Positions 22,074-33,200 of a stretch of 64,000 nt of DNA are shown here, piece by piece. How positions within the stretch are numbered: position 1 is the stretch's first letter; each line of letters opens with the position of its first letter. Source of the stretch: Pelagophyceae sp. CCMP2097 (Eukaryota > Sar > Pelagophyceae); contig MU657229.1 in assembly GCA_026770575.1 (NCBI GenBank), forward strand, positions 1 through 64,000, written 5' to 3'. Below the pieces are notes generated by a model. It was not told where the DNA came from. It made no database searches and saw only the letters and a list, made by a program, of their open reading frames with translations. A program made the position numbers and the translations under genes.

Positions 22074-24844
22074 TCAGTCCGAGTCGTCTCCCGGAACCAT
22101 GGACCCCATCGCGTCGCCCTTGGCCTCCTCGTGGCCGCCGCCCGTTTCCAATGCCGTGCCGACGACGAGCGCGGTGGGCGCGCGTTTGCCGACGACGAGC
22201 GCCTTTGGCTTTGGGCGCGGCGGCCCTTGAGTTTTAAAAGTGTCTGCGTTTGAGACAAACCCGCCCATGCGATAATTCGCAGACTCGTCTCTTTCAGCCT
22301 GCAGCTTGGCGATCAATTCCTTGGCGCGGTCCGTCGCGCTGCGGGTTCGGTCGCGGTCAAAGTCGGCAAGAGACTGCGTCCTCAAAGACCTCTTCAAATC
22401 CGTCAGGATGGCGTCAATAGCACCTCTGTCCGGCCCCGTCTTCGTCGCCAAGACGGGCGCGAAAGCGGGTTTCGGATGCAGCTCGAGGACGCTGCAGCGG
22501 AGCTGGACGGTGCCGCCTGTGTGACTCGTCACGAACCCGAACTTTGAAGCAAAAGAGGACTGAGCAGCCGTCCTCCGGTCGGATTCGGTCCGTTTGTCGA
22601 TATCGGCGTGCCACGCGTCCGGCGCGTACTTGGAATACCTCAAATCTGCCAAGCGGTGCGCACCGCCGAGGAAGAAGTCTTGCAGCTGGTCCGTGACGCG
22701 TCCAAGAGGCTTCCACGTCGACAACGAAGTGTCAAACACGCCTTGCTTCGAAGGCAGCCGCCAAAACGCGTAGCCTTCGACGTTGTACCGCGCAAACGAC
22801 CTTCGGGAGGACACGGCGACGTACAGCGTCGGCGCGTCGCGGCGGCTGCTGATTCTCTTGGAACAATCGAAAGGCGCGGAATCGTCAGACGCGTCCGCGT
22901 CGTCGCACGGGCCCTCTAAATATAGATCGATGGGTAGAGCAATGTGCGCAATGTTCGTCACCTCTGCTTCCGCCGAGGAGGCGTCCGCCGGCGAGAGGCC
23001 CGCCGACGCCGCCAAAAGCAAGACTGATGCGAGTAGGAAGAGGATGTAAGACGGTCCCACGAGTATAGAGAAAGCAAACGTCGCTGCTACAAGAGACAGC
23101 ACAACGACGACGGCAAAGTGCTCCGGGTGCAGCGCCTGGGGCACGCACTTTGGGTCCGTCACGCTTCGCGACTCGCCGAAGAAGCGCCGCGGCGGCCTTG
23201 GCCGAGAGCGCACGAGCTGCGACCTAAGAAACGGACGTCTTCTCGAAAGTCTTCAAGGGCGGTGCCGACTGACTGACTGCCTTCTGGCGGCCAGGGCCTT
23301 CGCCCGCTGGCACCGGTTTGCCTTTGACGCGGGCCTCGACGCGCCGGCTCGCATGAGCTCTCCGTCAGAGGTCTTGACCCACTCCGACGGCGCGGCGACT
23401 TGGGCGACGCCGCGGATCGTGGAACCGCCGTTCCCGTCGGGCGTCGCGTCGGGCGCCGCGTTTTGTGAGACGGCGGCCCAGCCTCGCGGGACGTAGATCT
23501 CGTACTCGACGTATAACCACTCGGCTTCAAAGCCGATCGTCGAAACGATCTCCAAGGCCAAGTTCAGCCCGACGTCGCCGGTCCTCTGCGGCAGGTGCGC
23601 TCTGAAAGCGCGCGACGGGACGCGCTCGCGGCGGTCCCGTAGAGCGCGCGCGTCGACCAAGCATTCATCTTGCAAGAGAGTGTCGACTAGATCTGCCTCC
23701 ACCGCGGACCCATTTTCAACAACGTACTCAAAGACGTCCCCCCGCGGCGTCACCACGCGCGTCGTCACTAAAGCGCCGCCGAGCAAGGTCTTCTCGCCCG
23801 TGACCGCGTCGGCGACGACGACCTCCGGGTCGTCGACGTAGGCAGATGGAGCGGTAGGATCCATCGCCGCAAACCCGGGCGTCATCTCCAGCGATGAACC
23901 CACGGCGCGCATCGAGACGAGCACAATCTCGACAGCCGAAGAGCCGGCGACGTCGACGTCGAAGAGGCCCACGATGTGGAAGCTACGGCGTGGGTTTATG
24001 ACGGAGGAAAGAAGTACGCTGTTGGTCTTTCCCCGCTGCTTCCACTCAATCCCGCTGCTGTTGGTCTTTCCCCGCTACGCTGCTTCCACTCAATCCGTTG
24101 GTTAGCCGGCGATGCAGACACATCGACGGACGTCTTGGCCGTGTTCTCGCGCCGCTGTGTCGTGATCACGTGCCGCGTCGCCTGCGCCGAAATGTGCGGC
24201 CTGTCCGCCGCACTGAGGCCCTTGGGCGTTGCGTAGATGGTCGCCTAAAGGGGTTCCTCTCGAGGGGGGTCTCAAGCGAGAGACATGGTATACAGTTTTT
24301 GGTATAGGGGATCTGGGAGAGGCCCAAAGAGTGGACATAGCCCCCCGTAGCGAGGCCTTGGCTTATCGACCCAGGTCCATCGGCCCCGTTCTATGGCCCG
24401 CCTCGCTTTCACAGTCTCGGCGCGGCTCGTCACGAGCGCGGTCTGCGAGATAGGCGCCGCCGCCCCATGCGCGGTCCTCACGAGGGGCTCGCCCCGCTCC
24501 TGCTCCGCGGCGGAGAAAGACTCGGTGCATGTGTACGTCGTCACACCAAAGTTGCGCTGCGAGAGCTCTTTTGCCTCAGCGTCATCCGCAGACGAGCCCT
24601 TCCTCCGCCGCGTCGACTGCGACAATACCGGGTTCGCCACCTTTTCCTGCCACCGGATCAGGTACTCGTGCCTATCTGAATGTTAGATTAGCCTCGTGAT
24701 CGACGAGACGCACGTCTGGCCCAGGCGCGGCCTATTCGCCGCGCCGGTCTCCTCGCCGCCGCGGCCGTGCTGCAGCTGCCGGATGCGCAGCCGCAGCTGC
24801 AGCTGCTCCAGCGGGTCCTCCACGCGGTACACCACCGCCGCCAT
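22074..24844 (-). CDS. MKS1: MKS1-like B9-domain ciliary transition-zone protein
   Basis: The ATG at 24844 opens MAAVVYRVEDPLEQLQLRLR, as in MKS1. The next exon holds HEYLIRWQEK, the MKS1 WQEK motif, with TTYTCTESFSAAEQERGEPL. Then come TRHVITTQRRENTAKTSVDV, FHIVGLFDVDVAGSSAVEIV and EAEWLYVEYEIYVPRGW with STIRGVAQVA. The B9 domain follows: AHIALPIDLYLEG, APTLYVAVSSRRSFARYNVE, GYAFWRLPSKQGVFDTSLST, LQDFFLGGAHRLADLRYSK, SKFGFVTSHTGGTVQLRC. A helical tail ends at 22074. The protein gates the base of the flagellum with other B9 proteins. The stretch 22963-23150 is open and hydrophobic when read through, but is better taken as an intron because VTNIAHIAL then follows in the family order. Confidence 0.85.
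24018..24097. repeat. Direct repeat inside an MKS1 intron
   Basis: Two copies of a roughly 35-bp unit (GCTGTTGGTCTTTCCCCGCT, then GCTTCCACTCAATCC) lie in tandem, the second with a small ACGCT insertion. Together they make up most of this intron. Confidence 0.8.
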
Positions 24845-25627
24845 CCTGGCCGACCGCGCCTCGCGCGCCGCGCCGACCCGCAGGAAAGTGTTTTCAACTT
24901 CTTTCAAAACCGTCGTTTTCTAAAACCATTATACAAATGTCGGGAAAGCAAACAGCGATCTCTCGGAAGTCGCCCACTTGCACGACGCGCCCCCGGCGCA
25001 TTCCTCTGCTCTGCCCCTTCTCGATCTGAGGTGAGCCTTTGGCGCGAGGTCGTTGCAACCCACCGGTCCCAGGGAGCAACTTCCTAGCGGAAGCGCTTCA
25101 ATCACTGAAGCTGCTTCCCTAACTTCGTCGATCCGTCGACGGAGTCCGTTGCGAGAGCGCTCGATGTGAAATCAACCCGCGGCGAGAGTCCAAAACGGTA
25201 TTCGAAACCTCTTCTTGGGTCAAGAACACACCCACATTTCTAGGCCCTTTGGAGCGGGCGCGGGCTGCAATCATACGAACCCGCGAGAATCGCGTCGGGC
25301 CCCAACACGCTCCTTCCCCGGCCTGGCCGCGCAAAGACGAGCCCGCGCGCCATCTAAAGGACGGGGTTCAATCGACATCGAGGAAGTGAACGAAGGACCC
25401 TTTGGAAGGCAACTTTCAAACCGTATTCCCAACCCCGGAGAGGCCGCCGAAGCGCCGTCGGTCTTGTGGTGTACGACCCGCCGGGTTGGTACGCACCCCG
25501 CACGCCTCTCCGCCAGCGCGGAAGGCGCGTCACTTTTAGCGATATCGACGCCTTCACTGGCACGAGTCGGGTCCTTCCCGTCGAGCACGTCGGCCCCCCG
25601 CGCCTCTCATCGCAGCCGACCAGTGCG
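24845..25627. other. Divergent intergenic region
   Basis: Between the starts of MKS1 (-) and the FAD enzyme (+). An in-frame, stop-free stretch runs upstream of the FAD enzyme from about 25466 but lacks an ATG. No domain, repeat or RNA gene was seen. Confidence 0.4.
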
Positions 25628-26821
25628 ATGCGCGTGGCGGTCGTCGGCGGCGGCATCGCCGGGTCGATGGCGTCGCTGGCTCTGCGCGCGCGCGGCGTCG
25701 AGCCGCTCATCTTCGACCTCGCTTCGGGCGGCGGCCGCCTCGGCGGTTCCTCGCGCGGGCCGCGCGACTCGGGCGCGCAGTTCCTCCGCGCCAAAGACGA
25801 GCGCTTCCGACAAGTCCTTTCGCTCCTCGAGTCTCAAAATGTCGTGCAAAAGTGGAAGGGCCGGTTTGGCATCTTGGGCAGCCATCGAGGCGGGTTCCTC
25901 CCAAAGGCCGACATCCCGCCGCAAATGGGGGGCGGCGAGGCGAAGCGCAAAGTTCTGCGCGACTCTGGCGACTTTTGCGGCTTTTTGGAAGGTCAAGGCG
26001 GTGAACTGTACGTCGGGACTCGAGACAATAGCGCAGTCTGCAAAGGCATCCTCTCAATGGCCGCTTTAACCGAAGATCACCTCCGCCTCGGCCGGCGCGT
26101 GCGGCGCGTCGAGCTTTGCGAATCAGCGGGGTGGCGCGTTTTCTCCACGCCGGCGCACGGTCAAGGCGAAGACTCGGAATACGTTGACGCCGTCTTAATA
26201 GCGACGCACGACCCCCAAATGGCCGCCGACGCTCTGCAGCACATTGCATCACGGCCTCTTTCGCCGCCCATCAAAGAGCGCCTCGCCGATTTGGAGTCGA
26301 GACTCCGTCGACTCCGCGACGATGCAAGAACGCCCGTCTGCACTTTATCCGTGCGGTTCGAGGCATCGCTGCCCAACGTCCCCTTTGACGCGGCGGCGCT
26401 GCCGAACTCCGACTACTTTCAGTTTATCGCACGCGAGGCTTCCAAACCCGGCCGTTTGGATTTGCACCAATGGACTGCAATTTCGACCTCTGCCTTGAGC
26501 GCGGAGATGGCATCGCGCGAAGCCGAATGTCAAGGGCCGGAGGATCGGACCGAACTTTTATCTGCTGAGCTCGTGCGGTTGCTGGCCCAGTTCGGCGAAA
26601 AACCGGTCCTCAAGTTTGCTTCGACCAAGACCTGGTCGCACGCCTTCTCCGACGGCGACGTCCAAGGCTGGTCGAGGTCAAGCGAGGCTTCGGTCGTTTT
26701 GGAACCCTTCCGGCTCGGCATCGCGGGCGACTTCATCGCGGACGCCTGCTGCCCCGTCGAGGCCGCCGCGCTCTCGGGGTTGGAAGCCGGCCAGAGGATC
26801 GCGCATCTCCTAACGCAGTAA
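25628..26821 (+). CDS. FAD-dependent amine oxidase/renalase-like oxidoreductase
   Basis: Intronless, about 397 aa from the ATG at 25628. The N-terminus MRVAVVGGGIAGSMASLALR is a Rossmann dinucleotide-binding GxGxxG, with the acidic end of beta-2 in LIFDLASGGGRLGG and the GGR-type motif. DSGAQFLRAKDERF resembles the renalase/amine oxidase GAQYFT region. VDAVLIATHDPQMAADAL is the second nucleotide motif. The C-terminus GIAGDFIADACCPVEAAALS GLEAGQRIA is the flavin-binding end with the usual substrate-helix start. Frame extends upstream without an ATG, so this start is preferred. Substrate unknown: the family includes renalase and FAD amine oxidases. The lack of introns is unusual beside its neighbours. 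Confidence 0.8.
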   Translation: MRVAVVGGGIAGSMASLALRARGVEPLIFDLASGGGRLGGSSRGPRDSGAQFLRAKDERFRQVLSLLESQNVVQKWKGRFGILGSHRGGFLPKADIPPQMGGGEAKRKVLRDSGDFCGFLEGQGGELYVGTRDNSAVCKGILSMAALTEDHLRLGRRVRRVELCESAGWRVFSTPAHGQGEDSEYVDAVLIATHDPQMAADALQHIASRPLSPPIKERLADLESRLRRLRDDARTPVCTLSVRFEASLPNVPFDAAALPNSDYFQFIAREASKPGRLDLHQWTAISTSALSAEMASREAECQGPEDRTELLSAELVRLLAQFGEKPVLKFASTKTWSHAFSDGDVQGWSRSSEASVVLEPFRLGIAGDFIADACCPVEAAALSGLEAGQRIAHLLTQ

Positions 26822-27046
26822 CGTTTGGCCTTGTCGTGCAACAAGGCATTCAGGCCTTTTGGCCTGGGTGCTTGGCACCGACTAGACGGGCATACCCTAT
26901 TGGGCCAGCCCAACCCAGGGTGGAAAGCCGCAAAGAAGGGACGTCGGGGCCGCATGGACGCTCTGAACCAAAGTGTCGACGAATCGACGACGATCGAGCG
27001 TGCTTGTCGTCGCCGCGGCCGCATGCGGTGATCGCGTCGACGTGGC

Positions 27047-30000
27047 ATGCCGCCGAGGCCTTGCGCGCGCGCCGTATCCGCGTGGCGGCGGGCGGGCGTG
27101 CAGCTTCGACAACAACAGCGGTGGTCGTCCGATGCGCCGCGGTCGTCCGGCGCTGCCGACGCGCCTCCCGGCGCCGTCGAGGCGGCTTCAATAGCCGTCG
27201 AAGCTTTACCGCGCGTCTTGACGAAACGCGAGGCGGCTCTGGCGCTGAACAAGACTGTGACAGCGTCGTTTAGCGTAAACGATATCCTCACCCTGTTCGA
27301 GATCAAACGCGCCGACGTCGACGCCGGCACGTTGGCGACGATGCTGCACCGCGTCGGCAGGCTCGCCAAGTTGCCAAGGGCGTCCGACTTTCGCGGCGAT
27401 GCGAGGTTGGAGGCTTTGGTCCAGCACGCCACGACGAGCATATCGAGAGGCGATTGGCGCAGCCGAGACGTTTCCAGCGTCTGCCGCGACGTTGCCAAGC
27501 TCGGCCTCCGCTCTTCGCAGCTCTTTCGTGCCGTCGCTTTGGAAGCGCCGAAGATGCTTCAAACGTGTTCACCGACCGAGCTCTCGAGGCTCGTCTGGGC
27601 CTTTGCAAAGGCGGGTTTTCAAGCGCCGTTGCTGTTTGAAGCCGTCGCTTTACAAACGGACAAGGTGGCAAAGCTCGCGGCGACGGATTTGGCGAACATT
27701 GCCTGGGCCTTTGCAAAGGCGGGTTTCCCAGCGCCCTTGCTCTTCCAAGCCGTCGCTGCAGCTGCAGAAAGGCAGGCGGCGAACTTCCAGCGCCACGAGG
27801 TCGTCAACACCGTCTGGGCCTTTGCAAAGGCGGGTTTCCCAGCGCCTCGAATGTTTGATGCTTTGGCTCTTGTCGCCATGAAGCACGTCGACGCGTTCAA
27901 CTCGCAAAACCTCACCAACACCGCCTGGGCCTTTGCAAAGGGCGGCCATTTCGCGCCGGCTTTATTCGAGGCCGTTTCGGCCGAAGCTTTGAAGAAGATG
28001 CCGACGTTTAACGCGCAGGATTTGGCCAACACGGCGTGGGCGTTTTCGAGTGCGAATCATCCCGCGCCCATGCTTTTTCAAGCGCTTTCGGCTGAAGCGG
28101 TGAAGAAGATCCGCACGCTGAGCTCGCACGAGCTCGCGAACACGGTCTGGGCCTTTAGCACGGCGGGGTATCCCGCGCCGGTCCTGTTCGAGGCCGTCGC
28201 GGCGGCATCGCGGACTTGCATTTCGACGTTCAAGCCGCACGAGCTCGCCAACACGGCGTGGGCTTTTTCGAGTGCGGGGGTTGAAGCTCCGCTGCTGTTT
28301 GAAGCGGTGGCGGCCGAATCGGCGAAGAAGATAGGCGCTTTTGACGCCAAGTACCTGGCCACGACCGTTTGGGCGTTTGCAAAGGCCCGAGTCGCCGCGC
28401 CGAGGCTCTTCCAAGCCGTCTCCGCCGAATCCGTCTCGAAGATTGAGACGTTTGACGCGCAAGCTCTCTCCAACGTTGCCTGGGCCTTTGCCACCGTCGG
28501 CTCCGAAGATGTGTCCCTGTTTCAGGCGGTGGCGGCCGAAGCGGCCAACAAGGTCGCATCCTTCAACTCGCAGGCGCTCGCCAACACGGTGTGGGCCTTT
28601 TCAAAGGCGGGCGTTTCGGCGCCGATGTTATTCCACAAAGTGGCCTTGCGAGCGACGAGGATCATGTCGTCCTTCAACGCTCAAAATATGGCCAACACCG
28701 CCTGGGCCTTTGCCACGGCCGGCGTCGACGCGCCTCTCCTCTTTGAAGCCGTGGCGGAAGAAGCCTTGAAAAAACTTGGGGCGTTCAACGCCCAAGACCT
28801 CGCCAACACCGTCTGGGCCTTTTCGACCGCCGGAGCCGCGACGCACCACATTCCGCTCTTCGACGCGATCGCCCTCGAGGCCCCGAAGAAGATGCAGACC
28901 TTTTCGTCGCAGGCTCTGGCCAACACGGCGTGGGCGTACTCGGCGGCGGGCATCGAGGCCCCGCGCCTTTTCGACGGCGTCGCCGACGAGGCGGTCCGCG
29001 GGATTTCGGCGTTCAACGCGCAAGAGCTCGCAAACATCGTCCGGACTTTTGCAAAGGCGGGCATCGATGCGCCGTCGCTATTTGAAGCGGTGGCGGCAGA
29101 GGCGGTGAACAAGATGAGCACGTTCAAGTCTCAAGAGTTGGCAAACACCGCCTGGGCGTTTGCAAAGGCCGGGTTCGTCGCGCCGGCCATGTTCCAAGCT
29201 CTGGCCTCTGAAGCAGTCAAGCAAATGGAGACGTTGAACGCGCAAGAGCTGGCCGTCATCTCGCGCGCCTTTGCCTCTGCGGGATTCGAGGCACCGCGAC
29301 TCTTCGAAGCGGTGGCGGCGGTCGCACCTCGGAAGATGGCCACCTTCAACTCGCAGGAGCTGGCGAACACGGTGTCGGCTTTTGCAAAGGCGGGCGTCCC
29401 CGCGCCGTCCTTGTTCCACGCCGTTTCCGCAGAGGCCGTCTCGCGAGTGGCGACGTTCAACTCGCAGGCTTTGGCGAATACGGTCTGGGCTTTTGCAAAG
29501 GCGGGCTTCAAGGCGCCGGAGCTCTTCTCCGCCGTGGCCACGGAGGCCACGGCGAAACTCTCGACTTTTATATCGCAAGAACTGGTAAACATGGTCTGGG
29601 CCTACTCCACCATGGGCGTCCGCGCCTTCTCGCTCTTCGCCGCCGTAAGTGCGGGATCCGCCGAAAGAGACGGTATTTTCGCTCTCTGGCAATCCAAGAC
29701 TGCCCGGACTAGGTCGCCCTCGAGGCCCCAAAGCTCATGTCGTCGTACAACGCCCAGAACCTCGCCAAGACGGCCTGGGCCTTCGCGACGGCGGGCGCCG
29801 ACGCGCCCCTACTATTTCACGCCCTCGCTCTAGAAGCACTCAAAAAGATGCCCACGTTCAACTCGCAAGACCTCGCGAATACGGTCTGGGCGTACTCGAC
29901 GGCAAGGTCGCACTCGGCCGATCTCTTCCGAGCCGTGGCACGGGAATCTCTCAAGAAGCTCGAGACGTTCAACCCGCAAAACCTCGCAAACACCGTCTGG

Positions 30001-30225
30001 GCCTTTGCCAAGGCGGGCGAGGCGGACCCGCTCTTGTTTCACGGCGTGGCGTTGGAGTCGCTGAAGAAGTTGCGATTCTTCAACGCGCAAAACCTCGCCA
30101 ACACCGCCTGGGCCTACAACACCGCCGCAATCGACGCGCCGGGGCTCCAAGAGGCTCTTTCAAAGGCGAGGGACGCGCTGCGGCCGCGCAGAGGCCCCCC
30201 TTCGACCGGGGCGCGTCCTCCGTAA
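27047..30225 (+). CDS. Giant 37-residue helical repeat protein (OPR/HPR-like), probably mitochondrial
   Basis: Two exons, 27047-29644 and 29713-30225, GT-AG (GTAAGT donor), giving about 1,035 aa. The N-terminus MPPRPCARAVSAWRRAGVQL is Arg-rich and amphipathic, like a mitochondrial presequence. From about residue 173 there are 23 tandem repeats of 37 residues with consensus FNAQxLANTxWAFAKAGxxA followed by PxLFxAVAxEAxKKxxT. Only repeat 12 is longer (39). The intron sits inside repeat 19. Such repeats occur in organellar RNA-binding proteins (OPR, HPR/RAP class) of algae and alveolates. No RAP or other catalytic domain is seen at the C-terminus. Likely role: sequence-specific organellar RNA processing or stability (inference). 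Confidence 0.85.
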
Positions 30226-30240
30226 TGCTTGAGTTGTCCT

Positions 30241-33200
30241 TTAGAGGTTCAACGACTCGGTCAGAGACTGCATCGAGTCGTGGACCGAGTGGATGGTGCC
30301 TGATTCGATGAAGTCGGCACCGAGTCTCATCGAATCGGAAACGCTCCTCATCGATTCTTCGATGGAGGCAAGTTGCCTCTCGCTCTTCTGCACCCGCGCC
30401 GCCTCGACCAAAGCGGAAGTGAGACCGTCGTACTTGGCCGTCGCTGCCGCGAGAGCTTCGTCGGCCGACGCCGTCGGGGCCGCGGCGAAGTACTCTTCGA
30501 GACGCTGAGAGGTCACGTAGGCAAAGCGTTGGAGCGGTTCAGTGGGCACCTACAAGAATCAACCGCCGGGTTCGAGTATGCACTCCAATGAGGCTGAAAA
30601 AAAACAGGCGGGGCCGCCTCTGACCGAGTGCCGAATCCGTAAAGTTGCCCGAGCCGTCTGCCCTGCGGCGGTCCCCCACCAACCAGACTGCGGTGCTTTC
30701 CAACCAACAGACGCGGCCCCGCGACGTCGAACTCGTCGTCCGAGTCGTCGCCGCCGTCGTCGGCGCGGCCGGGCGATTCCTCGGTATTGTATTCCAACGG
30801 CGTCCCGGGAGAGAAAGAGAGCTCCACCTAATCGATTCATCCAATGTGTCTCGGCACGAGGCTGCTTCTTTTTCTTTCTTTTTCTTTCTTTTGCAGTCGT
30901 TTCGAATCCGCACCATGTGTCTGCGCGGGTCAGCGGGGTCCATCGACTTATCTTCCCACAGGCGAAAGACCATGTGCGAGAGGTAGGAGAGCTCCGGGAT
31001 CTGCGAGAGCCACCTACGAGGGAGTCCTCTCGCTTTCTCGCAAGTCCTCTCGCTTTCTCGAGACGTGGCGAGGTGCAATTGAAAAAAAACGGAGATGCGC
31101 TTCGCGACTGCCCACGAGCGTTTCCGGGTGCAAGCCGCGACCAGCGCCTCTCGCTGGCGTGCCTCTCTCGAAGGGTTTGGCATATACGCTGGCCTGACTT
31201 TGCGGCCTCGCCGTCGACGAGCGACGCGGCGTCCGCCGCCGCCGCGTCGGCGGCGGCGTGGTCGTCTGCGACGTCGCCCTGGGCCGGCGCGCGGAGGGCG
31301 GTGAGGAGAGCGTGCAGATGAGACTCGGAAGTGAAGTAGAGACGCGTGCGGACCTCGAGAAATCAGTAGGCGCGTTTCCCGGCGCGCCAACACTGTTCAG
31401 ACGCCGGCATCCATCTTTGCCAGAATCCACCTCGGACTCTTCCCCGGAAGCACGTACCACTCTCCAAGAGCTCTTGATCTGCGCGTCGGCCAGGTGCATC
31501 GGGTCGTCGTCGAGTTGGAAGTGAAGGCCCTGAAAAAATCAGTCGCACAAAGTAGAGGATTCCGATTGGAAAAAATCAGTCACTCAAAGTATATTTGAAA
31601 AAATGTTGCTGCACCGCATTCAAGTCGCCGCCGACGCCGCGCGCCGTCTGCAAGTCGAGGCAGATTTTATCGAGCAACGCGCGAGAGATGCGCCACGCCG
31701 TGTCCCTCCTCAAATCCGCCGCGCCTCCGAATTCCAAAGGGGTCACCGCGCTCGAGAGCGTCTGCGCGTGCCTGACGAGGTCCTGGAACCGCGGGTACGC
31801 GGCGGCGATGGCGAGGATGCGCGCGTTGTGGCGGGCGTCGAAGCGGACCTGGCGCGCACCTTCGTCGACCATCTTCCAAGACCCACCGGCCATTGTGGCC
31901 TTGCATTTGAAGGACTTTGGCGGGGCGAGCCTCGTCGGACTCGCCTTGTCGAAGATTTCGGGGATCTTGCTCAGGTCGAAGACAGGCCCTTGGCCCTTTT
32001 TGGCCTTTCGCCGAAGCTCCTTGCGCACGTCGCGCCACGACTCGAGCCTGCAGCTCCGCGTGAGGCCGCAAAAGGCGCGCTCCGGGATGACGCGGCGCCG
32101 TGGCCCGAAAACCCCACGAATCTCTAGTGCATTGGGTGAGTGGTCATCGCCAAAGTCCAAGAGCGACTCAACGCGGCCTTTGCGCCAGATCCGAAATGTC
32201 TCGCCCATGTACAGCGGCCGGTCCGCGTCGACGGCTTGGCCCTCCAAGGCCTTGATGAGACCGTCGACGAGTTCAAAGAGCTTCTCCAGCGAATGCCGCG
32301 GGTTCCCCAACTTGTGCAACGCCGCCAGCACAGACTCTGGGCCGTCGGGCGCCTACGGCATAAGGCGGTCTCCGATGGCAACAAATACGACGTCCCAACA
32401 CCGCGTTTGCCGAATCCACGCAGCCGGTCACGATGAGCCTTGCAAGCCGCGCGCGCTCGTCCTCGTCGCCTGTTGAATCGCCAAAGTCCAAGTCGACTTG
32501 CATGGCGCGCTCGACGTGCGTCTTGGCGACCCTCAAAAGCTCCTGCGCCTCGTGGTTGCCCGCTCGGTCCAGCATGTTGACGTCGGACCGGCCGCGGTGG
32601 ATCAGCGAGACGAGGATGGGCGAAATGTCGCCCTCGAGCTCCAGCAGGCCCTTTGTGAAGGCGGCCCCGGTCTTCATCACGCGGCCCTCGTCTGAAGTCC
32701 GGATCTTGAGGTCGTGGCGGAACGTGGCGTGCAGCCTGAGAAGACCGGCGCCGTCTTCAGAGGCGGGGTACATCTCGCGCCGGAAGTGCGCCCCCAGCGC
32801 GGTGCTCTGCCGCACGCCGAGCTCGGTGAGGACGCCGCCCCACTTTAAGACGAGGACGATCTCCGTCACGATATCGTGCTCGTCCCACGCCGACGGCTTC
32901 AACTGCAACTTGCAGCCGCTGAAGAGCGCCATCGACATGATGATCCCCTGCTTGGTCCCCTCTTGCACCGCCGGCGACGGCGGCGCCGCCGACTTTTCCG
33001 GTTTCTTCTCCGGTTTGTCCTTTTTCGAGTCCTTGCGAGTTGACTCGGGCTCGCCCTCGAGATTCCGCGCTTCCTTGCGATGCTCAGAGTCCTTGTGCTC
33101 TCGATCTTTCGTCTTCGCTTTCTCGTGCGCCGACTGAGCCGCCGAAGAGTCGCAGTCCGCCCGGTCACCGAGCTGCTTCACCACGTGCTGCTCCAAGACG

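Noticed and set aside
22963..23150. Two-helix membrane hairpin within MKS1
   Set aside because: The stretch reads open and hydrophobic, but it is pyrimidine-rich and sits where a GTGCGT donor and AG acceptor would rejoin B9-family sequence in order. It is probably an intron.
25466..25627. N-terminal extension of the FAD oxidoreductase
   Set aside because: The frame is open but has no ATG; the ATG at 25628 sits directly before the Rossmann motif, as in the family.
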